This document shows, in pieces, positions 28,926 to 37,923 of a stretch of 64,000 bases of DNA; position 1 is the first letter of the stretch, and each line of letters opens with the position of its first letter. The notes under the pieces were generated by a model, which saw only the letters and a list, made by a program, of their open reading frames with translations, was not told the origin of the DNA and did not search any database. The stretch comes from Nocardia higoensis (GTDB lineage: Bacteria > Actinomycetota > Actinomycetes > Mycobacteriales > Mycobacteriaceae): contig NZ_JADLQN010000001.1 of the NCBI RefSeq assembly GCF_015477835.1, positions 1,054,001-1,118,000 of the forward strand, read 5' to 3'. The translations under genes and the position numbers were made by a program.

Positions 28926-30173
28926 TCAGCTGATCGGCTTCCCTTCGCTCGCAGCCCAGTTCGGCATCAGCTCGTTGGATGGCAGTGTCTTGTCCACCAG
29001 CTTGCGGCCCTGCTCCGACCCGGATACGGGCAGGCCCGCGGGGTCGAGCAGGCCGATCTGCGCCAGGACGCTCGCCTGGTCCCAGTAGATGTGCTCGTTG
29101 TAGAGCTTGTCGCCGCGGAATGTCACGATCGCCACCAGGGGCACCTCGACGTAGCGGCCGGTCGGCGCGACACCGGGCAGCATCCAGTCGATCTCGCGGT
29201 CGTGGGTGAAGCAGAACAGCTGTTCCTCGACGATGCGGTCGGCGCCGATAGTTCGCGAGATCGGGATCGACCTGGTGTCGGCGGGATTGCTGTGCACGAA
29301 GTGGTGTGCGTAGAACCGGGACAGGTCGCGGTAGCCGACGCCGCCGGTGAGTGTGGGAATGTGGTTGACGTAGGGCTCGGCGACCATCGTCGCCATCGTC
29401 GCCGGAACGTCGCGCGCCTCGAATTCGTAGTGGATGTGGCCGTCCCACAGGGCGGACAGGTCGTAGCGCGGGCCGATGGCCTGGCGCAACGCCTCGAGCG
29501 TGCGGGAGTAGGCCATGCCGGTGCTGAGCGGTTCGTAGGTGTCGCGGCCGAAAGTGGCGAAAGCGTGGTCGACGCCGGGGTAGTCGTAGATCCGGACGCG
29601 GTCGTTGCCGTCGAAGGCGCAGCGGATGGACCGGCGTGCGGGTTCAGGGCAATAGTGGTCGAGTTCGGCGAGATGGAACACCATCGGGACACCCGGCTTC
29701 GCGGCCTCGTCGAGATGCTCGTGCACGCCGACACCGTAGTAGCTGACCGCCACGTCGATGGGCAGCCGCACCGCCGACAGGTAGGCCAGCAAACCGCCGA
29801 GGCAGTAGCCGACCGCGCCGACACCACCGGCCTGGTCGGCCTGGTCCCCCATCGCGCGCAGGGCGTCGACGGTATCGGCGATGTCGGAGAGGGCCGAATC
29901 GAGGTCGAGTTCGTCGCGCAGGTGCAGGCCGCGGGCGAATCCTGCCTCGTCATAGCCGAGTTCGACTCGCGGCTGCGAGCGCCAGAACAGGTCGGGCACG
30001 AGGACGACGTAGCCTTCCTCGGCGAACTGGTCGGCCATCCGGCGCATGTAGTCGTTGATCCCGAAGATCTCCTGCAACAACACCAGACCGGGGCCGGAGC
30101 CGCGCGGCGGCGCAGCCAGATACGCGGCGAAGCGTTCGCCGGAGGGTTTCACGATATCGATGTAGTTGCCCAC
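28926..30173 (-). CDS. Dienelactone hydrolase - NTF2-like fusion protein
   Basis: A 415-residue two-domain protein. Residues 1 to about 235 are a dienelactone hydrolase (LVLLQEIFGINDYMRRMADQ, nucleophile Cys in GYCLGG, Asp in LAELDHY, His in VDHAFATF). Residues about 245-400 form an NTF2/SnoaL-like barrel (ALWDGHIHYEFEARDVPATMATM, REIDWMLPG). It is the last gene of the SDR-styA1-styA2B operon, 38 nt after styA2B. In the Acinetobacter iif indole operon a cofactor-free enzyme (IifA) converts 3-hydroxyindolin-2-one to anthranilate; this fusion is a candidate for the equivalent step, by position only. Confidence 0.85.
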   Translation of the reverse strand: MGNYIDIVKPSGERFAAYLAAPPRGSGPGLVLLQEIFGINDYMRRMADQFAEEGYVVLVPDLFWRSQPRVELGYDEAGFARGLHLRDELDLDSALSDIADTVDALRAMGDQADQAGGVGAVGYCLGGLLAYLSAVRLPIDVAVSYYGVGVHEHLDEAAKPGVPMVFHLAELDHYCPEPARRSIRCAFDGNDRVRIYDYPGVDHAFATFGRDTYEPLSTGMAYSRTLEALRQAIGPRYDLSALWDGHIHYEFEARDVPATMATMVAEPYVNHIPTLTGGVGYRDLSRFYAHHFVHSNPADTRSIPISRTIGADRIVEEQLFCFTHDREIDWMLPGVAPTGRYVEVPLVAIVTFRGDKLYNEHIYWDQASVLAQIGLLDPAGLPVSGSEQGRKLVDKTLPSNELMPNWAASEGKPIS

Positions 30174-30211
30174 AGAGCGGTCCTTTCCGCCGGATCACCC
30201 CGGCGCGGAAA

Positions 30212-31930
30212 TCAGACGAAGTCGGGGTGTTCGGCGGCGATGCGGTAGGCGCCGGAGTGGAACACCAGCGGCGCGCCGTCGCTGGTGTCGAAGTGCTCGA
30301 CCTCGCCGATGAAGATGATGTGGTCGCCTGCCTCCACCCGTTGCACGGTGCGGCACTGGAAGCGCGCGATGCTGCGGTCCAGCAGCGGTACGCCGGCGAT
30401 GCCGTCGCGATAGGCCACGTCGGCGAATTTGTCGGGCGCCGGGGTGGCGAACTGCCGGGACAGCTCGTGTTGGTCGGCGGCGAGTACATTCACGGCGAAA
30501 TGACTGGCCGCGATGAGATCGGGCAGACTCGGCGCTTTCTTGGCCGGGCACCACGCGATCAGCGGCGGATCCAGCGACACCGAGGTGAACGAATTGGCGG
30601 TCACGCCGATCTTGCGGCCATCCGGCGCGCGGGTGGTGACCACGGTGACGCCGGTGGCGTACTGGCCGAAGGCGTTGCGCAGTGCACGCGGATCCGCCGG
30701 ACGGTCGGCGGCGCGGACGGCCGCGAGCATCCGCTCGGCGTCGGCGCGGTCGAACCACCAGTCGTGCAGGGTGCTCGGATCGTCGAAGCCGGCCGCGAAC
30801 AGCGCGGCCACCGCGGGCTCCTCGGCCGCTACCGGGATCAGGTCCACGACGTGCGCGGGCAGCCCACCCAGGACGCGGTTGGTCCAGGCGACCGACCATC
30901 GGCCCCAGCTGCGCCAGAACGATTCGAACGTCTCGTGCATCCATTCCGCGTCGAAGGGTCGTGTCCCTCGTTGCAGCACCGCGTCGAGGTAGCTGCCCGC
31001 CGCGTGCACGGCGTTGTTGGCGCCTTGCGCGGTGAGTGGGTCGTTGAGCACCACGGCGTCGGCGAGGCCGAGCACGGGATGTCCCGAGGCGGTGTAGGCG
31101 ACGGGCTTGCGCACGATCGGGGTGAGCCGGCCGCGCAACACCGCGTTCTCGTCGGTGAGTTCCACCTCCCGAGCGCGCTCGGCGACCGCGGGGAACACCT
31201 CGTCGAGCACTGTCAGGCAGCGGCGCAGGTGTTCGCCGGGGCCGGTCACGTCCTCGAAGCGGTCCATGGGCCCGCCCGGCACGCCCTCGAAGACCAGGAT
31301 CGAGCACGGGCCGGTCGTGGTCAGCGCGGGCAGGGTGATCAACTCCCCCACCCCGGGCGCGACGGTGACGGTCAGCTCCGCGCCGGTCTCGTCGGGCCGC
31401 AGGCCGTGGACGTAGGCGACGGCCAGCACCCGCTGCGGCCGGTCGTAGGGCGAGCGGACGGCGTCGCGGACGAACATTCGGCCCAGGTCGCCGGTGCCGG
31501 TCGCCACGATGGTCAGATCATGGTGCCGGGCGATCATGTCCAGCCGGCCTGGGTCGACATCGGCGACCTGGAAGTCACCGCCTGCCGCGACGAAGTCCTC
31601 GATCAGCGCGGCGCAGGCCACCCGCTGGTCCACCGATTGTGCGGGTGTCTCGAACGCCGAGACCACCGTGCCGACGCCGTCGACGGTCAGTGCCAGCCGG
31701 TCGATGGCCGGGGCGGCGATGTCCGCCCCGTCGATGATTCGGTCCATCACCCGCACCGCCGACCCGAACAGGCACTGGCTCGACAGCACTCCGCCCGTGC
31801 GCACCTGGTCGGGATCACGGTCGCCGATCAGCGTGACCGCGCAGCCGTGCCTGCGTAGTCCCAGCGCGACCAGGGCGCCCGCTTGCCCGGCGCCGACGAT
31901 CGCGATCCGCCGCTGCGCCCGCGCGCTCAT
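30212..31930 (-). CDS. styA2B: StyA2B-type styrene/indole monooxygenase fused to flavin reductase
   Basis: A 572-residue self-sufficient flavoprotein. Residues 5 to about 405 are a StyA-like FAD monooxygenase (IAIVGAGQAGALVALG, QSVDQRV, EGVPGGPMDRF, NDPLTAQGANNAV); residues 413-572 are a StyB-like flavin reductase (ALRNAFGQYATGVTVVTT, GVTANSFTSVSLDPPL) that supplies reduced flavin. The StyA1/StyA2B pair is known from Rhodococcus opacus 1CP, where it epoxidises styrene and oxidises indole. The ATG at 31930 overlaps the StyA1 stop by 4 bases (ATGA). In this context indole is the more likely substrate. Confidence 0.9.
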   Translation of the reverse strand: MSARAQRRIAIVGAGQAGALVALGLRRHGCAVTLIGDRDPDQVRTGGVLSSQCLFGSAVRVMDRIIDGADIAAPAIDRLALTVDGVGTVVSAFETPAQSVDQRVACAALIEDFVAAGGDFQVADVDPGRLDMIARHHDLTIVATGTGDLGRMFVRDAVRSPYDRPQRVLAVAYVHGLRPDETGAELTVTVAPGVGELITLPALTTTGPCSILVFEGVPGGPMDRFEDVTGPGEHLRRCLTVLDEVFPAVAERAREVELTDENAVLRGRLTPIVRKPVAYTASGHPVLGLADAVVLNDPLTAQGANNAVHAAGSYLDAVLQRGTRPFDAEWMHETFESFWRSWGRWSVAWTNRVLGGLPAHVVDLIPVAAEEPAVAALFAAGFDDPSTLHDWWFDRADAERMLAAVRAADRPADPRALRNAFGQYATGVTVVTTRAPDGRKIGVTANSFTSVSLDPPLIAWCPAKKAPSLPDLIAASHFAVNVLAADQHELSRQFATPAPDKFADVAYRDGIAGVPLLDRSIARFQCRTVQRVEAGDHIIFIGEVEHFDTSDGAPLVFHSGAYRIAAEHPDFV

Positions 31931-33156
31931 GCCACCACAGCGAGGTCGTCGAGATACGCCTTCGCGCTGTCGGGGTCCATGAACCAGTGGAAGAAGTCGC
32001 GCGGGTCGTCGAAGCCGTTGGCGAAGCGGCGCGCGATCCGGGGATTCTTCCCGGCCGCGCCGAGCAGTTGCAGGACATGCTCCGGCGGCGGGACCAGCAG
32101 CGCGTTGGTCCAGGTGGCGACGTAGCGGGCGTAGTCCCAGTACCGCTCGAAGGTGTCCTGCATGAAAGCGCGGTCGAAGGGGCGCTCTCCGTGTTCGAGG
32201 ATGCTGGCCAGGTATGACGACGCGCATTTGCTGGCGTTGTTGGAGCCCTGGCCGGTGACCGGGTCGTTGAGTACCACCACGTCGGCCATTCCGAGCACGG
32301 TCGCGCCCGAGGGCAGCACGCCGACGGGATGTCGCACGGTAGGCGGGAAGCGTCCGGCGAGCGTGCCGAGGTCGTCGGTGAGTTCCAGGTCGCGGCACCG
32401 TTCGGCCTCCCACGGCAGGTAGGTGCGCACGATGCCCAGCGCGATCTCGAGATGCTGCTGCGGGTCGGTGACGCCGTTGAAGCAGTCCATCGGCCCGCCG
32501 GGCACGCCTTCCATCACCATGATCTCGCAGGGGCCGGTGGTGGTCAGCGCCGGGAAGACGAAGTACTCGCCGATGCCGGGAATCATGTTGAACGACACGG
32601 CCGAGAACGGCTCGCGCGGCGTCATGCCCCGGACGTAGGTGAGCGCGAGGGCGCGCTGCGGGACGGTGAAGGTGGAGCGGGCGGCGTCACGCTCGAACAG
32701 TGTCGCGATATCGCCCTTGCCCGCCGCGACGAGGACCAGGTCACTCGAGCGCGCGTACTCCTCCAGGTCGTCGACGGTGGCGTCGTGGATGTCGAGACGG
32801 CCGCCGCGCTGGGTGAATTCGGCCATCCAGCGGGCCATTTTCACCCGCTGGTCCACCGATTGGGCGGGGAGGTCGAGCCGGGAATCCCAGGAGATGGCCT
32901 TGCCGCCCGCGCCGTCGGGCACGGTGAAGCCGATTCCCTCCACGTCCGGGCATTCGTTCGCCCAGAAGTCGATGCCGAGCACGCGTTCGCGCGCCAGCGC
33001 GCCGCCGAACATGCACTGGCTGGAGCTGACCCGGCCGTTGTAGATCTGCTCGGGAGTGCGGTTGGAGACTATGCGGACCTCGTATCCGGCGGCGAGCAGG
33101 CCGAATCCGAGCTGCAGGCCGGATTGCCCGGCGCCGACGATGGTGATGGAAGGCAT
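31927..33156 (-). CDS. styA1: StyA1-type styrene/indole monooxygenase
   Basis: A 409-residue single-domain FAD-dependent oxygenase (ITIVGAGQSGLQLGFGLLAAG at the N-terminus; QSVDQRVKMARWM; EGVPGGPMDCF; NDPVTGQGSNNASKCA). StyA enzymes insert oxygen at the vinyl group of styrene or the 2,3 bond of indole using reduced FAD from a partner reductase, here the StyA2B fusion translated directly after it. ATG 33156 is preceded by AAGGAAC. It starts 26 nt after the SDR gene in the same operon. Confidence 0.9.
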   Translation of the reverse strand: MPSITIVGAGQSGLQLGFGLLAAGYEVRIVSNRTPEQIYNGRVSSSQCMFGGALARERVLGIDFWANECPDVEGIGFTVPDGAGGKAISWDSRLDLPAQSVDQRVKMARWMAEFTQRGGRLDIHDATVDDLEEYARSSDLVLVAAGKGDIATLFERDAARSTFTVPQRALALTYVRGMTPREPFSAVSFNMIPGIGEYFVFPALTTTGPCEIMVMEGVPGGPMDCFNGVTDPQQHLEIALGIVRTYLPWEAERCRDLELTDDLGTLAGRFPPTVRHPVGVLPSGATVLGMADVVVLNDPVTGQGSNNASKCASSYLASILEHGERPFDRAFMQDTFERYWDYARYVATWTNALLVPPPEHVLQLLGAAGKNPRIARRFANGFDDPRDFFHWFMDPDSAKAYLDDLAVVA

Positions 33157-33182
33157 GGGTGTGTTCCTTTCGAACGGGTGGT

Positions 33183-33989
33183 CTAGGCGGTCGCGTCGTT
33201 CGCGGCGAGTCGGGGAATGGCGGGCACCGCCTGTTCCGGGCCGAGCGCGGAGTAGCCGCCGTCGACGGCCCAGTCGGCCCCGGTGACGAAGGAGGCGTCG
33301 TCGGAGGCGAGGAAGGTGATCACGCGGCCGACCTCGTGCGGGTCGCCGACGCGGCCGAGCAGGTGGAAGGGGGCGGCGACGGCGTCGGTGTGCGCGCGGT
33401 CGCCGCCGGAGAGGTCGTCCATGATCTTCGACCACGTCCAGCCCGGGCTGACCGAGTTCACCCGGATGCCGTCGCCGGCGTAGTCGGTGGCCATGCTGCG
33501 GGTGACCTGCACGATCGCGGCCTTGCTGGCCGGGTAGACCCAGCGGCCGGTCTGGGCCACCTTCGACGAGATCGAGCTGAGGTTGATCACCACGCCGCCC
33601 GAGCGGGCCAGATGCGGACGCGCGGTCGCGGCGAAGACCACCGCGCCGACGAGGTTCACATCGAGGGTTCTGCGCCAGGTCGCCCGGTCGGTCTCGGCGC
33701 CGTCGTCACCGTAGGAGCAGGCCAGGTTGACCAGCACGTCCAGGGTGCCGTGGCGTTCGACGGTGGTTGCCACGCAGCGGGCGATGGAGTCGTCGTCGGT
33801 GACATCGGTGTGGACGAAGGTGGCAGTGTCGAACCGCTGTGCGACCTCGGTCCCGGCGGTGTCGTCGATGTCGGCGACCACCACCTGTGCGCCCGCGGCG
33901 ACGAGTTCCTCGACGACCGCGGCACCGAACAGGGTGGCTCCGCCGGTGACGATCGCGGTCTTGTTCGCTAGTGAGCTGGAATGTGGCAT
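33183..33989 (-). CDS. Short-chain dehydrogenase/reductase of the indole cluster
   Basis: A 268-residue SDR with cofactor motif TGGATLFG, NLA in place of NAG, catalytic Ser in NLSSISS and Tyr-Lys in VYPASKAA. It is the first gene of the SDR-styA1-styA2B-hydrolase operon. In the iif operon of Acinetobacter an SDR (IifB) oxidises indole-2,3-dihydrodiol to 3-hydroxyindolin-2-one; the same role here is an inference from gene neighbourhood. ATG 33989 with GGAGGGC just upstream; a GTG start at 34028 is possible but lacks a ribosome binding site. Confidence 0.87.
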   Translation of the reverse strand: MPHSSSLANKTAIVTGGATLFGAAVVEELVAAGAQVVVADIDDTAGTEVAQRFDTATFVHTDVTDDDSIARCVATTVERHGTLDVLVNLACSYGDDGAETDRATWRRTLDVNLVGAVVFAATARPHLARSGGVVINLSSISSKVAQTGRWVYPASKAAIVQVTRSMATDYAGDGIRVNSVSPGWTWSKIMDDLSGGDRAHTDAVAAPFHLLGRVGDPHEVGRVITFLASDDASFVTGADWAVDGGYSALGPEQAVPAIPRLAANDATA

Positions 33990-34052
33990 CACGCCCTCCG
34001 AGACGCTGGTTGCTGTGAGGGCTGTCACGCTAAGGGGACGGTGGGCGCGCAG

Positions 34053-34080
34053 CTATCCGCAGAGCGCGGGAGTTGTCCGA
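34053..34080 (+). promoter_or_regulatory. AraC-type operator copy A (indole cluster)
   Basis: Half-sites CTATCCGC (34053) and TTGTCCGA (34073) lie 20 bp apart as a direct repeat with GCGCGG between them. It is 64 bp upstream of the SDR start codon, in opposite orientation to that gene. Copies B (43640-43665) and C (41953-41978) share the layout. Confidence 0.7.
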
Positions 34081-34261
34081 AGTCTGTGGGTCGTCGACGA
34101 CGGTTGGCGGAGCGAACTGGACAGTGTGAGCCCGATCACGGCAGACTGTCACGCGTCGCGACGCCCGGCCCCTCGGCCGAGGCGGACCGGCGGATCGATT
34201 TCGCGATTCTTGACACGCCCGACCACGACAGGGAACACAATGGCAACGCGCGTTTGTGACG

Positions 34262-35320
34262 ATGGTCATTGAATCGTCATACGTTGAGACCCTTCCGTGG
34301 AGGACGCCGTTGCAGTACGAGGACCGGCCGCTGGCCCGCCACCAGCTCACGACATCCGGCGATCCCGACCTCGTCCGCTCGGCCGTCGGTACCGCGTTCT
34401 GCGACCACCGCCTCTCGCCCCTGCGCCGCGACATCGCCCTGGACGCGCACTTCCACGGCGTCCGCTGGGACACCGCCGGTGTCTACTACCTCGAATACGG
34501 CACCGACGTGCGCATCGACCCGCGCGACCTCGACGATTTCTATCTGATCCAAGTGCCACTGGAAGGCCACGCTACGATCACGGTCGGCTCGCGCAGCTTC
34601 GTCTCCACCGCCGAGGTCGCCTCGGTGCTCGAGCCAGGCGACCGGGTGTCGATGTCGTGGGAGGGCGCCAACCGGCAGCTGCTGCTGCGGCTGGACCGAG
34701 CCACGGTACACGACGCGGTCCGCAAGAAGCTCGGCCGCGAGCCGTCCGTGCCGCTGGTGTTCGACCCGCTCATGGACCTCACCACACCGTCCAACCGGAC
34801 CTGGCGCGGGCTGCTCGCACTGCTGGTGGACGCCATCGATCGTGCGGCCGCGCCGACCTCCATCGCGGTGCGGGAGTTCGAGGGGCTGTTGATCAGTCAG
34901 CTCATTCTGGGCCAGCCGCACAACTACCGCGACGAACTCGACCGCAGGCCGCAGCCGGTGGTGTCGCGACCCATCGCCAAGGCGGCCGAACTGATCGAGG
35001 CGCACGCCCACGAGCCGTTGACCGTCGACGACATCGCCGACGCGGTGGGCATCGGCACCCGCACCCTGCAGGACGGCTTCCGGCGCTACTACAACACCAC
35101 ACCGATGGCCTTTCTGCGCGACGTCCGGCTGCGCCGCGTGCGCACCGACCTGCTGCAGGCCGACCCCACCCTCACCACCGTCACCGACATCGCGATGCGC
35201 TGGGGCTTCCTGCATCCCGGCCGACTCTCGGTGCTCTACCGCGACCGCTTCGGCGAATCACCCTCGCAGACCTTGCGTTTGGCGACCGACGGGGCGCAGG
35301 CCCGCGCCGCCGCCGTCTGA
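34262..35320 (+). CDS. AraC family regulator, probable activator of the indole cluster
   Basis: A 352-residue regulator with an N-terminal AraC-binding-like (cupin) sensor domain (RRDIALDAHFHGVRWDTAGVYYLEYGTDVRI, about 43-190) and a C-terminal double helix-turn-helix (IEAHAHEPLTVDDIADAVG... to RLSVLYRDRFGESPSQTLR, about 245-340). ATG 34262 is chosen; a GTG two codons earlier (34256) is equivalent. It is divergent from the SDR-styA operon. AraC-type IifR controls the iif indole operon of Acinetobacter, so an analogous role fits. Three direct-repeat operators in the cluster are its likely targets. Confidence 0.9.
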   Translation: MVIESSYVETLPWRTPLQYEDRPLARHQLTTSGDPDLVRSAVGTAFCDHRLSPLRRDIALDAHFHGVRWDTAGVYYLEYGTDVRIDPRDLDDFYLIQVPLEGHATITVGSRSFVSTAEVASVLEPGDRVSMSWEGANRQLLLRLDRATVHDAVRKKLGREPSVPLVFDPLMDLTTPSNRTWRGLLALLVDAIDRAAAPTSIAVREFEGLLISQLILGQPHNYRDELDRRPQPVVSRPIAKAAELIEAHAHEPLTVDDIADAVGIGTRTLQDGFRRYYNTTPMAFLRDVRLRRVRTDLLQADPTLTTVTDIAMRWGFLHPGRLSVLYRDRFGESPSQTLRLATDGAQARAAAV

Positions 35321-35490
35321 GGGTCCTGGCCCCATCCCCTGCCGCGAAGGCACCGATACGGGATACGCCGGGGTTGGGTGGTCGCGGACCGCACCTGTCC
35401 GGCGTCGACGCGGTCCCCTGTCCCGGCGGCGCGCAACCTCCGAGCGCCAGCCGGTATGCGGGACGACGACACCCGCGGGTCGCCGAAACG

Positions 35491-35525
35491 ACTGTGCCCG
35501 GGAGCATGACGCTCCCGGGCACAGT
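35491..35525. terminator. 15-bp perfect hairpin between convergent genes
   Basis: ACTGTGCCCGGGAGC (35491-35505) pairs perfectly with its complement at 35511-35525 around a 5-nt loop (ATGAC). It lies between the AraC gene and the convergent monooxygenase/reductase gene and should terminate transcription from both sides. Confidence 0.85.
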
Positions 35526-35531
35526 CCGGTG

Positions 35532-37916
35532 TCAGACCGCCGCTGCGGTCACTCGAGGTGGCGTCCACCGCCGCTGGGGCGCCGCCGACCTCGCGGTCGC
35601 ACGGATCAGTTCCAGGCGTGGGGGCGGGCCGTCGGTGCGGCCGGTAGGCGGTTTGCGATTGCCCGCGCGGAAGGGCGCGGGCCATTCGGCGGCCTCGCCC
35701 CGGTAGCCCTGTTCCACGGCGGCGTGCAAGGTCCACTGCGGATCCCACAGATGCGCGCGTCCGATGGCGACGAGGTCGGCGCGGCCGGCCAGCAGCACCG
35801 AGTTGACGTCGTCGTGGGAGGAGATGGCGCCCACGGCGACGACGGCGACACCGCGCGGCACCCCGACCTCCTGACGGATGCGGTCGGCGAAGGGCGTCTG
35901 GTAGCTGCGGCCATAGGCGGGCTTCTCGTGCCCGACCACCTGCCCGGAGGACACGTGCAGCACATCGACGCCGTGTTCGGCGAAGGCGCGGGCGATCTCC
36001 ACCGCGTCGTCGACGGTGTTGCCGCCCTCGGCCCAATCGGTGGCCGAGATACGCACCGACAGGGGGCGATCGGCCGGCCACACCTGCTTGATCGCGTCGA
36101 ACACCCGCAGCGGGAAACGCAGCCGGTTGTCCAAGCTCCCGCCATATGCGTCGGTGCGCTGGTTGGCCAACGGCGAGAGGAACGACGAGAGCAGATAACC
36201 GTGCGCGCAGTGCAGTTCGAGCAGGTCGAAGCCGGCGCGCGCGGCCGCCGCGGCGGCGTCGGCGAACTGCTGGGTCACCCGATCCATCTCCTCGGCCGTG
36301 ATCTCGCGCGGGGTGCGGCTGGCGGGACCGTACGGGATGGCCGAGGGACCGACCGTCTCCCAGCCGCCGGCCTCGAGCGGGTCGTCGATGCCCTCCCACA
36401 TCACCTTGGTGGCGCCCTTGCGGCCGGAATGGCCCAGCTGCACACCGATCTTGGAGCGGGTAGCGGAGTGCACGAAATCGACGACCCGCGCCCAGGACCG
36501 TTCCTGCTCCTCGGTGTAGAGCCCGGCGCAGCCGGGAGTGATGCGCCCTTCCGGCGAGACGCACACCATCTCGGTCATCACCAGACCCGCGCCACCGAGC
36601 GCCTTGCTACCCAGATGCACCAGGTGGAAGTCGGTGGGCACCCCGTCGACGGCGGAGTACATGTCCATCGGCGAGACCAGGATGCGGTTGGGCAGCTCGA
36701 CGTCCTTGAGCCGCAGCGGGTAGAACATCGGCGGCCTCGGCGCCTCGGCGCCCTGCTGGCTGGACAGGTACCAGCCGTCGATGGCGTCGACGAAGCCGTC
36801 GTCGCGCAGCCGCAGGTTGTCGTAGGTGATGCGGCGGCTGCGGGTGAGCAGGTTGAAGGCGAACTGGTCGGGATGCTGGTCGGTGTACTGGGCGATGGAC
36901 TCGAACCACTCCAGACTGGCCTGCGCGGCGCGCTGCACCGATTCGACCACCGGCTTGCGCTCGGCCTCGTAGGCCGCCAGACCGCCGGCCACCGAATCGT
37001 TCTCGTGCAGGCAGGCCGCCAGCGCCAGCGCGTCCTCCATCGCCAGTTTGGTGCCCGAACCGATGGAGAAGTGGGCGGTGTGCGCGGCGTCGCCGATGAG
37101 CACGATGTTGCCGTGGCGCCAGGTGCGGTTGCGCACGGTGGTGAACGTGATCCATCGGGAGTTGTTCGCCTGCAGGCTGTGCCCGTCCAGTTCCTCGGCG
37201 AACAGTTCCGCGATCAGCGCGATCGACTTCTCGTCGTTCTCCCCCGGCGCGAACTCCCGGTCCGCGAAGTCGGCGAAGCCGGCCTCACGCCACACCGATT
37301 CGCGCATCTCGACGATGAAGGTGCTCTGCTCGGCGCTGAACGGATAGGCGTGCACCTGCATCACCCCGTGCGGGGTGTGCTTGACGAAGAACTCGAACGC
37401 CTCGAACACCAGGTCGGTGCCCAGCCACATGTACTTGTTGCGCCGCGGGTCCAGGCTCGGCTCGAACACCTCGGCGTAGCGGGTGCGCACCGCGGAGTTG
37501 ATGCCGTCGGAGGCCAGCACCAGGTCGTGGGTGCGCGCGAGTTCCTCGACGTCGGGGGCGGGCGTGCGGAAGTGGACGGTCACGCCGAGGTCTGCGCAGC
37601 GGCGTTGCAGCAGCCGCAGCAACTCCTTGCGGCTCATCGCCGCGAAGCCCTGCCCGCCGGACGTGCGCACCTGGCCGCGGTAGTGGATGTCGATGTCGCT
37701 CCAGCGGGCGAACTGCTCGCTCATCGCGCGGTAGATCTGTTCGTCGGCGTGCTCGATGCCGCCGAGGGTCTCGTCGGAGAACACGACGCCGAACCCGAAG
37801 GTGTCGTCGGGGGCGTTGCGTTCCCAGATGGTGATCTCGTGACTCGGGTCGAGCTGTTTCATCAGGGCGGAGAAGTACAGGCCCGCGGGCCCTCCGCCGA
37901 TCACGGCGATTCGCAT
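35532..37916 (-). CDS. Bifunctional aryl-CoA monooxygenase/reductase (2-aminobenzoyl-CoA type)
   Basis: A 794-residue fusion. Residues 1 to about 370 are a class A FAD monooxygenase (IAVIGGGPAGLYFSALM, GDAAHTAHFSIGSG). Residues about 385-750 are an Old Yellow Enzyme/FMN oxidoreductase (LVSPMDMYSAVDG, QLGHSGRKG, CAHGYLLSSFLSPLANQR, RTDAYGGS). This architecture is 2-aminobenzoyl-CoA monooxygenase/reductase, which hydroxylates and then reduces anthraniloyl-CoA to 2-amino-5-oxocyclohex-1-enecarboxyl-CoA; automated annotation often says salicylyl-CoA 5-hydroxylase. Neighbouring aryl-CoA ligase, thioesterase and Rid genes support an aryl-CoA substrate, and indole genes favour anthraniloyl-CoA. Last gene of the operon starting at 40405. 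Confidence 0.88.
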   Translation of the reverse strand: MRIAVIGGGPAGLYFSALMKQLDPSHEITIWERNAPDDTFGFGVVFSDETLGGIEHADEQIYRAMSEQFARWSDIDIHYRGQVRTSGGQGFAAMSRKELLRLLQRRCADLGVTVHFRTPAPDVEELARTHDLVLASDGINSAVRTRYAEVFEPSLDPRRNKYMWLGTDLVFEAFEFFVKHTPHGVMQVHAYPFSAEQSTFIVEMRESVWREAGFADFADREFAPGENDEKSIALIAELFAEELDGHSLQANNSRWITFTTVRNRTWRHGNIVLIGDAAHTAHFSIGSGTKLAMEDALALAACLHENDSVAGGLAAYEAERKPVVESVQRAAQASLEWFESIAQYTDQHPDQFAFNLLTRSRRITYDNLRLRDDGFVDAIDGWYLSSQQGAEAPRPPMFYPLRLKDVELPNRILVSPMDMYSAVDGVPTDFHLVHLGSKALGGAGLVMTEMVCVSPEGRITPGCAGLYTEEQERSWARVVDFVHSATRSKIGVQLGHSGRKGATKVMWEGIDDPLEAGGWETVGPSAIPYGPASRTPREITAEEMDRVTQQFADAAAAAARAGFDLLELHCAHGYLLSSFLSPLANQRTDAYGGSLDNRLRFPLRVFDAIKQVWPADRPLSVRISATDWAEGGNTVDDAVEIARAFAEHGVDVLHVSSGQVVGHEKPAYGRSYQTPFADRIRQEVGVPRGVAVVAVGAISSHDDVNSVLLAGRADLVAIGRAHLWDPQWTLHAAVEQGYRGEAAEWPAPFRAGNRKPPTGRTDGPPPRLELIRATARSAAPQRRWTPPRVTAAAV

Positions 37917-37923
37917 CGAAGCC

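Noticed and set aside
31931..32413. In-frame N-terminal extension of the StyA2B gene by about 160 codons
   Set aside because: The extension is out of frame with, and lies within, the StyA1 coding sequence and is Arg/Pro-rich. The ATG at 31930 overlapping the StyA1 stop gives the normal StyA N-terminus.
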